From the NCBI RefSeq assembly GCF_902364365.1, contig NZ_CABJDN010000006.1, positions 124,001-188,000 on the forward strand: a stretch of 64,000 bases of DNA. Reading direction: 5' to 3'. Each line of letters opens with the position of its first letter. Position 1 is the stretch's first letter. Of the stretch, positions 18,105 through 27,448 are shown piece after piece. Source of the DNA: Bacteroides intestinalis (GTDB lineage Bacteria > Bacteroidota > Bacteroidia > Bacteroidales > Bacteroidaceae). A model generated the notes under the pieces. It was not told the origin of the DNA, ran no database searches, and saw only the letters and a program-made list of their open reading frames with translations. The position numbers and the translations under genes were made by a program.

Positions 18105-20894
18105 TTATTCGTTGTTATTCTTTCCGATACTCCGGATATATTCATTGGGAGTGATGCCGGTAGCTTTCTTGAAGTAGCGGAAAAAAGAGGCGCGTGAACT
18201 GAAACCACAGAGTTCGGAAAGTGCCCCCAGCGTATATTTGGAATACTCGTCTTCATTGATAAGACGTTTGAATTCCTCAATACGGTAGTCATTGATGTAA
18301 TCGTAATAATTACGATTCAAATGTTGATTGAATAGATAGGATAGGGTATGGGCCGATCTGCCGAGCATAGTTGCCAGGTCAGCTATTTTCAAATCGGGGT
18401 TGGTGTAAGGCTTATCACGGTGCATCAGGGCTTCCAGTTTCTCGGTCAGGTGCTGACATTCCTCTACACTTATCTTGTTGGTTTTGTATTTTACTTCAGC
18501 TATCTTTTCTTGCTTCTCAACTTCCTGTATTTCCTTCGGCAATTGAGGTTGAATGACTTTGATTTGTTGAGCTTTCCTTTTTCGGTGATAGTAGATATAT
18601 CCGATAAAGATTAAAGCTATAGAGATAGCAATAATACTCCATGTTTCTACAGGGTAGGTAATGTGGACAGCTGTACATACTTCAGAATCAGGGTTTCCGA
18701 TATAACGTAACTTAAAAAGATAGTTTCCGGATGACAAATCATAATAAGTAATTTCCGACTTTCCGGTCAGTATCTGCCAGTCTTCATCTTCACCTTCCAA
18801 TTTATATTCATAAGTCATATAAGCCGGTTCGGTATAGGTAAAACCGGAGAAATGAAAAGTCAGGTTGTTTTGGGAAGATTCAAGTTGTATTTCAGGAACT
18901 TTTCCACTTTCAATAACAGGATGAAGCGACTTCTTTCCGTTGACGTAAATATCTGTAATAGTCAGTGGATAAGTGTATCTTTTCATCTGATTATTTTCCT
19001 TGAAATTCATATAAATCAGACCTTTGGAATTTCCCATCCATATATTGCCCTGCTGGTCCTGTACGGGAGGGCACAATGTGAAAATAGAACTGGGAATACC
19101 GTCTATGAAATTGTAAGGAATAAAAGTTTCTTTCTTGTCGTAGCGGTAGAGTCCGTTATTGGTTCCTATCCAGAGCCATTTTTCGTCATCTTCCAATATG
19201 AACATACCATCTTTTCCTTCCAGTTGTGTATCAGGTTGCAACCTTCTGAAACGGCTCATGGAGAGATCGGATATACACATACTGCCTTTGTCCGGCAGGA
19301 AATAAAGATTATGGTCGGAGTCTTCATATACAACTCTGATCTTTTCTTTATGAATAAAGTTTTCCGGGAAGATGTCGGTTTTCAGACTTTCGGAAGAGGG
19401 GTCCCAGATACACATGCCATTTTCCGTACAAATCCATCCTTTATGGGTGGAGTCGAAATAGATTTCGTAAACATTCCCTTCAGGTAGTTTGGAGTTGGCA
19501 CTGGTGTAGTGTTTGATTCTTTTTCCATCCTTATAGCAATAGAGCCCCATTGAGGTACCTATCCACAATTGGTCTTTTGCATCAGCCTTTATACAGAAAA
19601 TCTGTCCCCGCATGAAAGGTTGCGGTTCACCAGGTTCGAAGTCGTGGATAGTAAGATCAGCAGGATTGAATATGTACATGCCGCCGCCATAAGTTCCGAT
19701 ATAGTATTTATCCTGAAACTTGTAGATACAGAAGATCATACTGGAACGCAATTCGGGAGATTTAAAGTTTTTGAAACGCCGTTGCTCTTCGTTTATGTAG
19801 AATAAACCGTCGCGGGAGCCGACTAACTTTTCATGTTCAGTGATTGCGATACTGCGGACGGGCATATCTTTGGAGTCAAAATACGGGAGATAACTGTAAG
19901 TAGAGAAAAGTCCGCTTTGGTATAGGCTGTAATCCAGTCCCAGCTGATAGAAGCCTATCCAGATGAGGCCGTCACGATCTACCAAAAGTGAGTATACGGA
20001 GTTGGACCGGATACTTTCTTCTTTTCCCGGTTCATGGCGGAAAGAGCGTAGAAGTTTCATTTGTTGGGTCGAAATGAAATGAACCCCGTTTCCATCGGTA
20101 CCCACATACAACATATCTTTACCATCACTGGATAAGGAAGATATCACATTACAGCCTACGTCGACAAAATGCTTAAACTTATGCGTCTGTATGTCGAAAC
20201 AGATGATGCCTTGCCCCATTGTACCCAGGTAAATTACGTTGCCAATACGGGTGATGTTATTGTAAGAGCAAAAATGTTTGTCCTCTACTATATTATGATA
20301 CGGGGTAATTTTCTTGTCAGCCAATGTTAGGGAATAAAGTCCGTCGTTGGTGGATATCCAGAGAAGACCTTCTTCACCCAGAGTGAGTCCGGTGATGACA
20401 TTAGAGGCCGAAAGGACATTGGGGTCTATAAGTACCTGGTCCAGATTCCCGTTTTTATAGATAAACAGACCGGCTTCGCTACCTATATATAAAGTACCTT
20501 TTCCATCGGGTAGAAGTGTGCGGACACCGTAGTGTAATGTTTCGGCAGCAATCGGTTCGAGAATATCTTTTTCGGTATTCACCCGCCAAAGTCCCATGCC
20601 GTTTCCCATCCATATCTGGTTGCCTTCCATTTCGGCAATGGCATTGACTCGCTTGATCTTTTCATTTGCTCCCGAAATCAGGAAATGTTTCAGGCGTGTG
20701 CCGTCAAAACGTTCCAGAGAATTGCCGGTACCTATCCAAACATAACCAATGGAATCTTTATAAAGTGCATTCACTACTAAGTCGGACAGTCCTTCGGTGA
20801 CGGACAGTCCCCGGAATACAGAGGGGAGGGAATAGCCCGGCAGGAAGCTAAACAGTAGGAATAATAGGATGGTATATTTTGATATGTTTTTCAC
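18105..20894 (-). CDS. Membrane-bound beta-propeller/AraC regulator lacking a kinase
   Basis: 929 residues. Signal peptide, then repeated propeller blades (~25-640, e.g. GYVWIGTGNSLERFDG, GLLWISTNDGLYSL, QLWIGTSMGLYCY) as in the sensor half of hybrid two-component systems, then a Y_Y_Y-type domain (~660-740, YEYKLEGEDEDWQILTG) and one TM helix (~749-770). The cytoplasmic side is only a Lys/Glu-rich linker and an AraC HTH (~826-923). No H-box, ATPase or receiver domain is present, so it cannot work by phosphotransfer and may signal by direct conformational change. It lies between the sigma/SusCD operon and the heparinase-like gene, and has a TATATTTG -7 element of its own. Confidence 0.9.
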   Translation of the reverse strand: MKNISKYTILLFLLFSFLPGYSLPSVFRGLSVTEGLSDLVVNALYKDSIGYVWIGTGNSLERFDGTRLKHFLISGANEKIKRVNAIAEMEGNQIWMGNGMGLWRVNTEKDILEPIAAETLHYGVRTLLPDGKGTLYIGSEAGLFIYKNGNLDQVLIDPNVLSASNVITGLTLGEEGLLWISTNDGLYSLTLADKKITPYHNIVEDKHFCSYNNITRIGNVIYLGTMGQGIICFDIQTHKFKHFVDVGCNVISSLSSDGKDMLYVGTDGNGVHFISTQQMKLLRSFRHEPGKEESIRSNSVYSLLVDRDGLIWIGFYQLGLDYSLYQSGLFSTYSYLPYFDSKDMPVRSIAITEHEKLVGSRDGLFYINEEQRRFKNFKSPELRSSMIFCIYKFQDKYYIGTYGGGMYIFNPADLTIHDFEPGEPQPFMRGQIFCIKADAKDQLWIGTSMGLYCYKDGKRIKHYTSANSKLPEGNVYEIYFDSTHKGWICTENGMCIWDPSSESLKTDIFPENFIHKEKIRVVYEDSDHNLYFLPDKGSMCISDLSMSRFRRLQPDTQLEGKDGMFILEDDEKWLWIGTNNGLYRYDKKETFIPYNFIDGIPSSIFTLCPPVQDQQGNIWMGNSKGLIYMNFKENNQMKRYTYPLTITDIYVNGKKSLHPVIESGKVPEIQLESSQNNLTFHFSGFTYTEPAYMTYEYKLEGEDEDWQILTGKSEITYYDLSSGNYLFKLRYIGNPDSEVCTAVHITYPVETWSIIAISIALIFIGYIYYHRKRKAQQIKVIQPQLPKEIQEVEKQEKIAEVKYKTNKISVEECQHLTEKLEALMHRDKPYTNPDLKIADLATMLGRSAHTLSYLFNQHLNRNYYDYINDYRIEEFKRLINEDEYSKYTLGALSELCGFSSRASFFRYFKKATGITPNEYIRSIGKNNNE

Positions 20895-20935
20895 TATATA
20901 TTATATTTCGTTTCTATGTATTATGTTTCTGCAAG

Positions 20936-20943
20936 CAAATATA
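20936..20943 (-). promoter_or_regulatory. -7 element of the propeller-AraC regulator gene
   Basis: Minus-strand TATATTTG lies 42 nt upstream of the start codon at 20894. Confidence 0.55.
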
Positions 20944-21021
20944 AGGAAAAAGAACGAAAACGTTTAGGTTTAGAATGATAATTCAGAGGGCGGAAATCCT
21001 CTGCCGATCTGTTGTTTTATG

Positions 21022-21112
21022 ACCAAGTCCATGCCAAGCCCGTACCAAGTCCCTGTCAAGTCCGTACCTTCTCCTTGGCTATAGACATGGAGATGATACG
21101 GACTTGACAAGG
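21022..21112. repeat. Four 11-bp tandem repeats plus an inverted copy
   Basis: ACCAAGTCCAT, GCCAAGCCCGT, ACCAAGTCCCT and GTCAAGTCCGT follow one another without gaps (21022-21065). TACGGACTTGACAAGG at 21097-21112 is the inverse of the last unit and its flank, 15 of 16 bases. The rest of the intergenic stretch 20895-21200 shows nothing else apart from the regulator promoter. Confidence 0.65.
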
Positions 21113-21200
21113 TTTCGATAGGAAGTTGATATAACCTTGATGCTTTTGCTATTTCTTTTTCTAATTATATAATACAATCAATTAATCATTAAATAAAATT

Positions 21201-23951
21201 CTACTTCAATATCTTTTCCTCTGTATTGGCTTTTAGCTTGTACGTTTTCTTTTGAATACTGACGGTGCAATCAGTCGATGCAGTGTAGTACCATGCCCCT
21301 TTCTTGAATTCCAGTAATACATCTGCGGGAGTTTCCGCCTTGATAACTACATTCGGGGTACTTAGCAAAGTTCCATGTCCTAAAAAGAAGGTGCAATCAT
21401 CGCCCTTTTTATTTCCCCATAAAGCATAGGTGGCTTGTGCACTCATTTTTCCACTGGTGCAGATATCCGTGGGGTTATCTGATGATAGGATATAATCTAT
21501 ACGTCCATCTTTCTGTACAACACATATGCTGGTGGCACTGTTTTCCGTTTTACTTTTTACTTCGGGGAAACTTACTTCGGTAATGCAGCCGGGTTCTTTT
21601 ACAGATGAAGGCTCATAGACAGCGACGAATGGTCGGTTCCAGGCTTCTCCTTTCTGGCGGGCTACAAATGTCAGGGTAGGCTGTTCTTTTATATTATATG
21701 GCATCCCCGGGGTACGGCTCAAACCTTCCGTCATGGGAGACAAGGCGGTGAAAACTTCCCGGTCTGTTTCTCCTTTCATCCACAAGTTCATTGAAATGTC
21801 ATCCTTGTCGGGCATGGCAATGGTAAATGTAGCTTTTATGTCTTTGTCGGTAGTAGCCGACTTCTTATCATAGATATAAGAATAAGCATAAAGGTGAGCA
21901 CCGGCAAAGGCCAGTTCTTCGGTGGGGTGCAAATTCAAGTCTGCACCGTCTGTGCCTGTCAGTGTTAGGGTTTGCCCCAGATTATGATAGAAATAATCAT
22001 GCATTTTATCACCACCACGTTCTTTCCGGCTGCGGAAGATATCTACATAGTAACCGGTTTCCGGACCGGTAGTGACGATACTCATCATACGGGTCTGGTC
22101 GGCACGGCTTTCCGGTTCACGGAAAGAAACATCGCTATAGGTTACGGAAGTGAAAGCTTTTCCCGGTTCGGAAGAAACAGGGAAACTGGATTTAAGATCA
22201 AAGGAGTGATTACTTTTCATAACCGGGTAACTGGAAATGCCATCCACGCAAACCGTGTTATGACTGGGAAATTGAGAATAATATTCCAGATAATCCAGTC
22301 CGCTGTATAAGTAAAGGCCGATTCCGGCATCGGGAGCCAGAACATATCCCTTACCATAAAGTTCCATGGATATGCCATTGGCGTGCATGTGGTTTCCTTC
22401 ACTGGCATTCAGAGATATCATAAGGCTGTTACGGGGATTCATTCCGTTTCGTTGTACCAACCAGGAAACGTTCGGTGCATAGAAGAGGGGAGAGACATAT
22501 TGTTCTATTTTTCCGGCTTCGATATTGGGATTCAGTTCCAATGGCTTTTCATCAAAGAAAGAACTGATAGAAACGGGGACACTTTTTTTATTGTCTTTGT
22601 TTTTTCCCGCATCGGGATGGAAGCATTTTAGCATGGCAGTGAAATATTCTTCCTGTTCTTTTTTACCGTTGTGCTGTGCATTTCGTATCATGCGGGATAT
22701 AGGATTGGTGTTCAGATACCCCGGGTGGGTATCGCCGAAACCACAGATCATCCGGTTGGGGAATAAATATTGCGGAGTAGCGACTACCGCTTTAGAAAGA
22801 ACCGGCATTGCTTTTACCAGGTCATAATTCAGATTCCGGTCGAAGAGGGTAGCAAAGCTGGTGTAGTCATTCAGTACTACATTGCTGTATCCGGGACATT
22901 CGGCCCAGATACCTGTCTTCGGATCGAAGCCATAATCGGCTAATTTATTCAGACTCCATTGGCGGATACTGGAACGGTTGAGTACATAATCAATGTAATA
23001 TTCGCGTCCTTTACCATCGGCATATTGCTTATTGTTTTCCAGTATCATACCGATATTCATGACATAGCGAGCCTGCATCAGGTTCCAGTTGTTGTGAGGA
23101 ACACCATTTGCAATGATATTGTCTGCCCATTTCTTGAAAGCTCCTGCGTATATATCCATCTTGTCGGTATGCCGGGCATTCAGGTAGTCATACAGGAAAT
23201 CGTAAAGGGGAACGATATCATAAAGAATGTCTTCGTGAATAACCTCGAAAGAACTCATGCCTACCAGGGTTTGCTGATGTCCGTGGTTGAGGTCGATGGG
23301 GATATTCCGGTAATAGATACCGGTCATATAGGTATCGAATACTCCGGCGGCAAGTTTTGCATATCTTTCTTCTCCGGTAAGCCAGTAAAGGAAGGCGGCA
23401 TCACGGGCGATACCCATGATTTCTCGGTTCAGACTCTCAATGTTACGACCGGTTTTAGAAGGATGTACACTCTCCATTGGGCGGCCGGGCAGGGCATTGT
23501 TACAGAATGTAACATTTCCTTCCGCATCATCATCGTATGGCACTACATCTTCCAGACGGGGACGTCCGTGGGTGGCAAATGTGCCGCGCGTGCCGGTATA
23601 GCGAACGGTGGGTGCCGGCGCTTTTTCACCTCCGGCATGGTCGAAGGTTTCACCTTTTATATATACATCCGTAGCATGAGACTTCCAATACATGGCAAGA
23701 CGTGAAAGTAACCAGTCCGGCTGTGCGTCTGTCAGGTTAGCATAAAGATCGGTGCGCCTTTTCAATTTCTCAAATACGTCTTTTGCCCAATCTTCTTTTT
23801 CTATCAGATTTAGGGTTTCACTTTTACCATTGCTGTCTGTCAGGTAACGTGGATGGCTGTTCGGCAATTGCTGCTGGAAGGCGATTGCCGCCTCCTGAGC
23901 TTGTAATATCCCTGAAAAGAGAAGGCATATCAATAAACTAAGTGCTTTCAT
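21201..23951 (-). CDS. Heparinase II/III-family protein (probable polysaccharide lyase)
   Basis: 916 residues with a signal peptide (MKALSLLICLLFSGILQAQ). The N-terminal half is an alpha/alpha-toroid with GHQQTLVGMSSFEVIHEDILYD-like helices and HNNWNLMQARYVMNIG. The C-terminal half begins with the heparinase II/III signature LNASEGNHMHANGISMELYG and YYSQFPSHNTVCVDG, followed by beta-sandwich strands. His/Tyr/Asn residues in these motifs fit the lyase active site, but the linkage cleaved is not deducible. It has its own TATCTTTG -7 element, divergent from nrfH. It is the likely depolymerase partner of the neighbouring SusCD system. Confidence 0.85.
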   Translation of the reverse strand: MKALSLLICLLFSGILQAQEAAIAFQQQLPNSHPRYLTDSNGKSETLNLIEKEDWAKDVFEKLKRRTDLYANLTDAQPDWLLSRLAMYWKSHATDVYIKGETFDHAGGEKAPAPTVRYTGTRGTFATHGRPRLEDVVPYDDDAEGNVTFCNNALPGRPMESVHPSKTGRNIESLNREIMGIARDAAFLYWLTGEERYAKLAAGVFDTYMTGIYYRNIPIDLNHGHQQTLVGMSSFEVIHEDILYDIVPLYDFLYDYLNARHTDKMDIYAGAFKKWADNIIANGVPHNNWNLMQARYVMNIGMILENNKQYADGKGREYYIDYVLNRSSIRQWSLNKLADYGFDPKTGIWAECPGYSNVVLNDYTSFATLFDRNLNYDLVKAMPVLSKAVVATPQYLFPNRMICGFGDTHPGYLNTNPISRMIRNAQHNGKKEQEEYFTAMLKCFHPDAGKNKDNKKSVPVSISSFFDEKPLELNPNIEAGKIEQYVSPLFYAPNVSWLVQRNGMNPRNSLMISLNASEGNHMHANGISMELYGKGYVLAPDAGIGLYLYSGLDYLEYYSQFPSHNTVCVDGISSYPVMKSNHSFDLKSSFPVSSEPGKAFTSVTYSDVSFREPESRADQTRMMSIVTTGPETGYYVDIFRSRKERGGDKMHDYFYHNLGQTLTLTGTDGADLNLHPTEELAFAGAHLYAYSYIYDKKSATTDKDIKATFTIAMPDKDDISMNLWMKGETDREVFTALSPMTEGLSRTPGMPYNIKEQPTLTFVARQKGEAWNRPFVAVYEPSSVKEPGCITEVSFPEVKSKTENSATSICVVQKDGRIDYILSSDNPTDICTSGKMSAQATYALWGNKKGDDCTFFLGHGTLLSTPNVVIKAETPADVLLEFKKGAWYYTASTDCTVSIQKKTYKLKANTEEKILK

Positions 23952-24021
23952 ATTTTATCAATAACATTAGGTGTTTAAAGAATATACGGATGAGGGTGGA
24001 TAATCACTCAACTGAATTCTT

Positions 24022-24029
24022 CAAAGATA
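24022..24029 (-). promoter_or_regulatory. -7 element of the heparinase-like gene
   Basis: Minus-strand TATCTTTG lies 71 nt upstream of the start codon at 23951, back to back with the nrf promoter. Confidence 0.6.
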
Positions 24030-24049
24030 GCGCAAGACTATGTAAAATA

Positions 24050-24094
24050 TGTAATCATTATTACACTTTTTTAAAAATAAAGCCCCTACTTTTG
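24050..24094 (+). promoter_or_regulatory. nrf promoter with Crp/Fnr-type operator
   Basis: TGTAAT-CATT-ATTACA (24050-24065) is a perfect 6+4+6 inverted repeat of the Crp/Fnr type. The -7 element TACTTTTG is at 24087-24094, 19 nt before the nrfH start codon. The operator centre is 29.5 nt upstream of the TA of the -7 element, which corresponds to about -41, the class II activator position. Confidence 0.65.
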
Positions 24095-24112
24095 TGAAAA
24101 ATACTATTTCCT

Positions 24113-24703
24113 ATGAAGAAATTGTCATTTATAAACAGGTTTTTACCTTCATACAAATGGAAAGTGGCTGCGATAATTATCTGCGGTGTTGTGGTAGGCG
24201 GGGGAAGCTTGTTCATGTATCTGCTGCGGGCGCATACCTACTTAGGGGATGAGCCGTCGGCGTGCGTGAACTGTCATATTATGGCACCTTACTACGCTAC
24301 ATGGTTCCACAGTTCACATAGTCGGGATGCCACTTGTAATGATTGTCATGTTCCTCATGAGAATGCCGTTAAGAAATGGACATTCAAAGGAATGGACGGT
24401 ATGAAGCATGTGGCTGCTTTTTTGACAAAGAGCGAGCCGCAGGTTATCAGGGCGCATGAAGCCAGTTCAGAGGTGATTATGAACAACTGTATTCGTTGCC
24501 ATACGCAGTTGAATACGGAGTTTGTGAAAACCGGAAAAATAGATTATATGATGTCTCAGGTAGGCGAGGGTAAGGCATGCTGGGATTGTCACCGGGATGT
24601 GCCTCATGGCGGAAGCAATTCGTTGTCATCTACTCCCAATGCACTGGTACCTTATCCCGAATCGCCCGTTCCGGACTGGCTGCAAAAGATGCTTAAGAAA
24701 TAA
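24113..24703 (+). CDS. nrfH: NrfH, tetraheme quinol-oxidising subunit of nitrite reductase
   Basis: 196 residues. One N-terminal membrane anchor (~18-38), then four c-type heme motifs: CVNCH 51-55, CNDCH 75-79, CIRCH 126-130 and CWDCH 156-160, the NapC/NirT-family pattern. It takes electrons from menaquinol and passes them to NrfA on the periplasmic face. The length is normal for NrfH. First gene of the nrf operon, 21 nt before nrfA, and preceded by the operator/promoter at 24050-24094, which implies anaerobic or nitrite/NO-responsive control. Confidence 0.95.
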   Translation: MKKLSFINRFLPSYKWKVAAIIICGVVVGGGSLFMYLLRAHTYLGDEPSACVNCHIMAPYYATWFHSSHSRDATCNDCHVPHENAVKKWTFKGMDGMKHVAAFLTKSEPQVIRAHEASSEVIMNNCIRCHTQLNTEFVKTGKIDYMMSQVGEGKACWDCHRDVPHGGSNSLSSTPNALVPYPESPVPDWLQKMLKK

Positions 24704-24724
24704 TGAAATAAAATCAATATACTT

Positions 24725-26206
24725 ATGGAAAAGAAATTGAAATCATGGCAAGGCTGGCTGCTGTTCGGTGGTTCGATGGTAGTCGTGTTTGTATTAGGAT
24801 TATGTGTTTCCGCACTGACGGAGAGGCGGGCGGAATTAGAAAGCGTGTTCAATAACCGCAGGACTGTTATTACAGGCATTGAAGCCCGTAATGAAGTGTT
24901 CAAAAGTGATTTCCCCCGCGAATATCAGACCTGGACGGAAACAGCGAAGACGGATTTCCAGAGTGAATTCAACGGAAACATTGCAGTCGATGTATTGGAA
25001 CAACGTCCTGAAATGGTGGTTTTGTGGGCAGGATATGCTTTCTCAAAGGATTATTCGACTCCGCGTGGCCATATGCATGCGATAGAGGATATTACAGCAA
25101 GTCTTCGTACGGGTGCACCTGCTACTCCCGAAGATGGTCCGCAACCGTCTACCTGCTGGACTTGTAAGAGCCCGGATGTTCCCCGTATGATGGAGGCTAT
25201 CGGTGTGGATGCATTCTATAATAATAAGTGGGGAGCAATGGGCGATGAGATTGTAAATCCTATCGGTTGTGCCGATTGCCACGAACCGGAAAATATGAAC
25301 CTGCACATCAGCCGTCCTGCTTTGATCGAGGCTTTTGCACGTCAAGGCAGAGATATTACGAAAGCTACTCCGCAGGAAATGCGCTCGCTGGTTTGTGCGC
25401 AGTGCCACGTGGAATATTACTTCAAGGGTGATGGTAAGTACCTGACTTTCCCCTGGGATAAAGGCTTTACTGTGGAAGATATGGAGGCTTATTATGATAA
25501 TGAAGGTTTCTATGATTATATTCATAAACTGAGCCGTGCTCCGATATTGAAAGCGCAGCATCCTGATTATGAAATCTGTCAGATGGGGATTCACGGCCAG
25601 AGAGGTGTGTCATGTGCAGATTGCCACATGCCTTATAAGAGCGAAGGTGGTGTGAAATTCAGCGATCACCATATTCAAAGCCCGCTGGCGATGATAGACC
25701 GCACTTGTCAGACTTGCCATCGTGAAAGTGAAGCAACACTGCGTAACAATGTGTACGAACGCCAACGTAAGGCTAACGAAATACGTAACCGTTTGGAACA
25801 GGAACTTGCCAAGGCTCATATCGAGGCTAAGTTTGCATGGGACAAGGGTGCTACGGAAGATCAGATGAAAGATGTACTTGCCCTTATCCGTCAGGCGCAG
25901 TGGCGTTGGGATTTCGGTGTGGCTTCTCACGGTGGTTCTTTCCACGCTCCGCAGGAAATCCAGCGTATCCTTTCACACGGATTGGACAAGGCTATGCAGG
26001 CTCGTCTGGCTGTATCAAGAGTATTGGCTAAGCATGGCTTTACGGATGATGTGCCGATGCCGGACATTTCAACCAAAGAGAAAGCACAACAATACATTGG
26101 CCTCGACATGGATGCGGAAAGAGCTGCTAAAGAGAAATTCTTGAAAACTACTGTACCTGCGTGGCTGGAAAAAGCGAAAGCTAACGGTCGCCTGGCTCAG
26201 AAATAA
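24725..26206 (+). CDS. nrfA: NrfA, pentaheme ammonia-forming cytochrome c nitrite reductase
   Basis: 493 residues with an N-terminal membrane/signal segment (~11-31). The catalytic heme motif is CWTCK at 144-148, with Lys as the axial ligand, the hallmark of NrfA. It is followed by CADCH 182-186, CAQCH 224-228, CADCH 297-301 and CQTCH 328-332. The enzyme reduces nitrite to ammonium with six electrons and can also reduce NO and hydroxylamine. It forms a membrane complex with NrfH. The CX2CK heme needs a dedicated cytochrome c synthase, which the next two genes probably provide. Confidence 0.97.
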   Translation: MEKKLKSWQGWLLFGGSMVVVFVLGLCVSALTERRAELESVFNNRRTVITGIEARNEVFKSDFPREYQTWTETAKTDFQSEFNGNIAVDVLEQRPEMVVLWAGYAFSKDYSTPRGHMHAIEDITASLRTGAPATPEDGPQPSTCWTCKSPDVPRMMEAIGVDAFYNNKWGAMGDEIVNPIGCADCHEPENMNLHISRPALIEAFARQGRDITKATPQEMRSLVCAQCHVEYYFKGDGKYLTFPWDKGFTVEDMEAYYDNEGFYDYIHKLSRAPILKAQHPDYEICQMGIHGQRGVSCADCHMPYKSEGGVKFSDHHIQSPLAMIDRTCQTCHRESEATLRNNVYERQRKANEIRNRLEQELAKAHIEAKFAWDKGATEDQMKDVLALIRQAQWRWDFGVASHGGSFHAPQEIQRILSHGLDKAMQARLAVSRVLAKHGFTDDVPMPDISTKEKAQQYIGLDMDAERAAKEKFLKTTVPAWLEKAKANGRLAQK

Positions 26207-26215
26207 AACAGAGAT

Positions 26216-27448
26216 ATGTGGATCAGACCGTGGGGATTTAAAGAAGGATGCCTGATAGGCGCAGGACTGTTGGTGACAGGATGGCTGCTACAGATTACAA
26301 TCGGTGAAATAGATTGGAGTCTGTTTGCCTATCCGGTGAACATCATTGTTCTGGTTTTATATATAGCCGGAATAGTTGCCATGCATTGCCTGCGCAAACG
26401 TGTTTATTTCTTCGGTTGGATGAGCCATTATACATCGGCTGTCTCTTCTCTTTTATGGGTGGCGGGCATTACGGTGGTGATGGGACTTATTCGTCAGCTC
26501 CCTTCCGGTCATCCGGCGGATGTGCTTGGCTTTTCACGAATGCTTTCAGCATGGCCTTTTGTATTACTTTATATCTGGATGGTGACTGTACTGGGGTTGA
26601 CTACGCTTCGTGCCGGATTTCCATTCAGATGGAAGAAGTTTGCTTTCCTTTTGAATCATGCCGGGCTGTTCATTGCCCTGATTACGGCAACCTTGGGAAA
26701 TGCCGATATGCAGCGGCTGAAAATGACCACCCGGATAGATAATGCTGAATGGCGTGCAATGGGTGAGCACGGTAAATTGATAGAACTTCCGCTGGCCATT
26801 GAACTGAAAGACTTCACGATTGACGAGTATCCTCCGAAACTGATGTTGATTGATAATGAAACGGGTCGTACACTGCCTGAGAGAGCACCGGAACATTTGT
26901 TACTGGAAGAAGGTGTAACGGATGGGCAGCTGGCCGATTGGCTGGTGACTATCCGGCAAACGATTCCCTGGGCGGCTTCCGTGGTTACAGAAGATACGGT
27001 GAAGTTTACCGAATTCCATTCGATGGGAGCCACGTATGCCGTTTATTTGCAGGCTATCAATCAAAAGACAAAAGCTGCAAAGGAGGGGTGGGTAAGTTGC
27101 GGTAGTTTTATTTTCCCATATAAAGCATTGCGTCTGGATTCGTTGACAAGCCTTATCATGCCTGAACGCGAGCCGCAGCGTTTTGCATCTACAGTGAAAG
27201 TTTACACGGAAGACGGCAAACAGGTGGAAGATACGATTGCAGTGAACCATCCTCTGAATGTGGCCGGATGGAATATTTATCAATTGAGTTATGATGATAC
27301 GAAAGGGCGTTGGAGCGATATTAGTGTGTTTGAATTGGTACGTGATCCGTGGCTGCCTGCTGTCTATACGGGCATTATCATGATGGTGTTGGGAGCTATC
27401 TGTCTGTTTGTTAACGCACAAAAAAGAAAAGAGGAGGATGCTGAATGA
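26216..27448 (+). CDS. resB: ResB/CcsB-like cytochrome c synthase subunit
   Basis: 410 residues. Four N-terminal hydrophobic segments (starting GFKEGCLIGAGLLVTG), a large periplasmic domain (~165-375) with repeated beta strands, and a last TM helix (WLPAVYTGIIMMVLGAICLF). This is the ResB layout of system II cytochrome c maturation, which holds apocytochrome next to the heme-delivering CcsA. It overlaps the next gene by 4 nt (ATGA), consistent with a stoichiometric ResB-CcsA pair. Its place after nrfA suggests it serves NrfA, including the CWTCK site. Confidence 0.85.
   Translation: MWIRPWGFKEGCLIGAGLLVTGWLLQITIGEIDWSLFAYPVNIIVLVLYIAGIVAMHCLRKRVYFFGWMSHYTSAVSSLLWVAGITVVMGLIRQLPSGHPADVLGFSRMLSAWPFVLLYIWMVTVLGLTTLRAGFPFRWKKFAFLLNHAGLFIALITATLGNADMQRLKMTTRIDNAEWRAMGEHGKLIELPLAIELKDFTIDEYPPKLMLIDNETGRTLPERAPEHLLLEEGVTDGQLADWLVTIRQTIPWAASVVTEDTVKFTEFHSMGATYAVYLQAINQKTKAAKEGWVSCGSFIFPYKALRLDSLTSLIMPEREPQRFASTVKVYTEDGKQVEDTIAVNHPLNVAGWNIYQLSYDDTKGRWSDISVFELVRDPWLPAVYTGIIMMVLGAICLFVNAQKRKEEDAE

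Noticed and set aside
18852..19487. A 211-residue plus-strand ORF opposite the propeller-AraC gene
   Set aside because: Shadow of the beta-propeller coding frame; low-complexity hydrophobic translation.
21022..21112. Possible CRISPR array
   Set aside because: Units are 11 bp and contiguous, with no spacers and no cas genes nearby.
22959..23705. A 248-residue plus-strand ORF opposite the heparinase-like gene
   Set aside because: Antisense to a well-supported enzyme frame, with no promoter, ribosome-binding site or family similarity.
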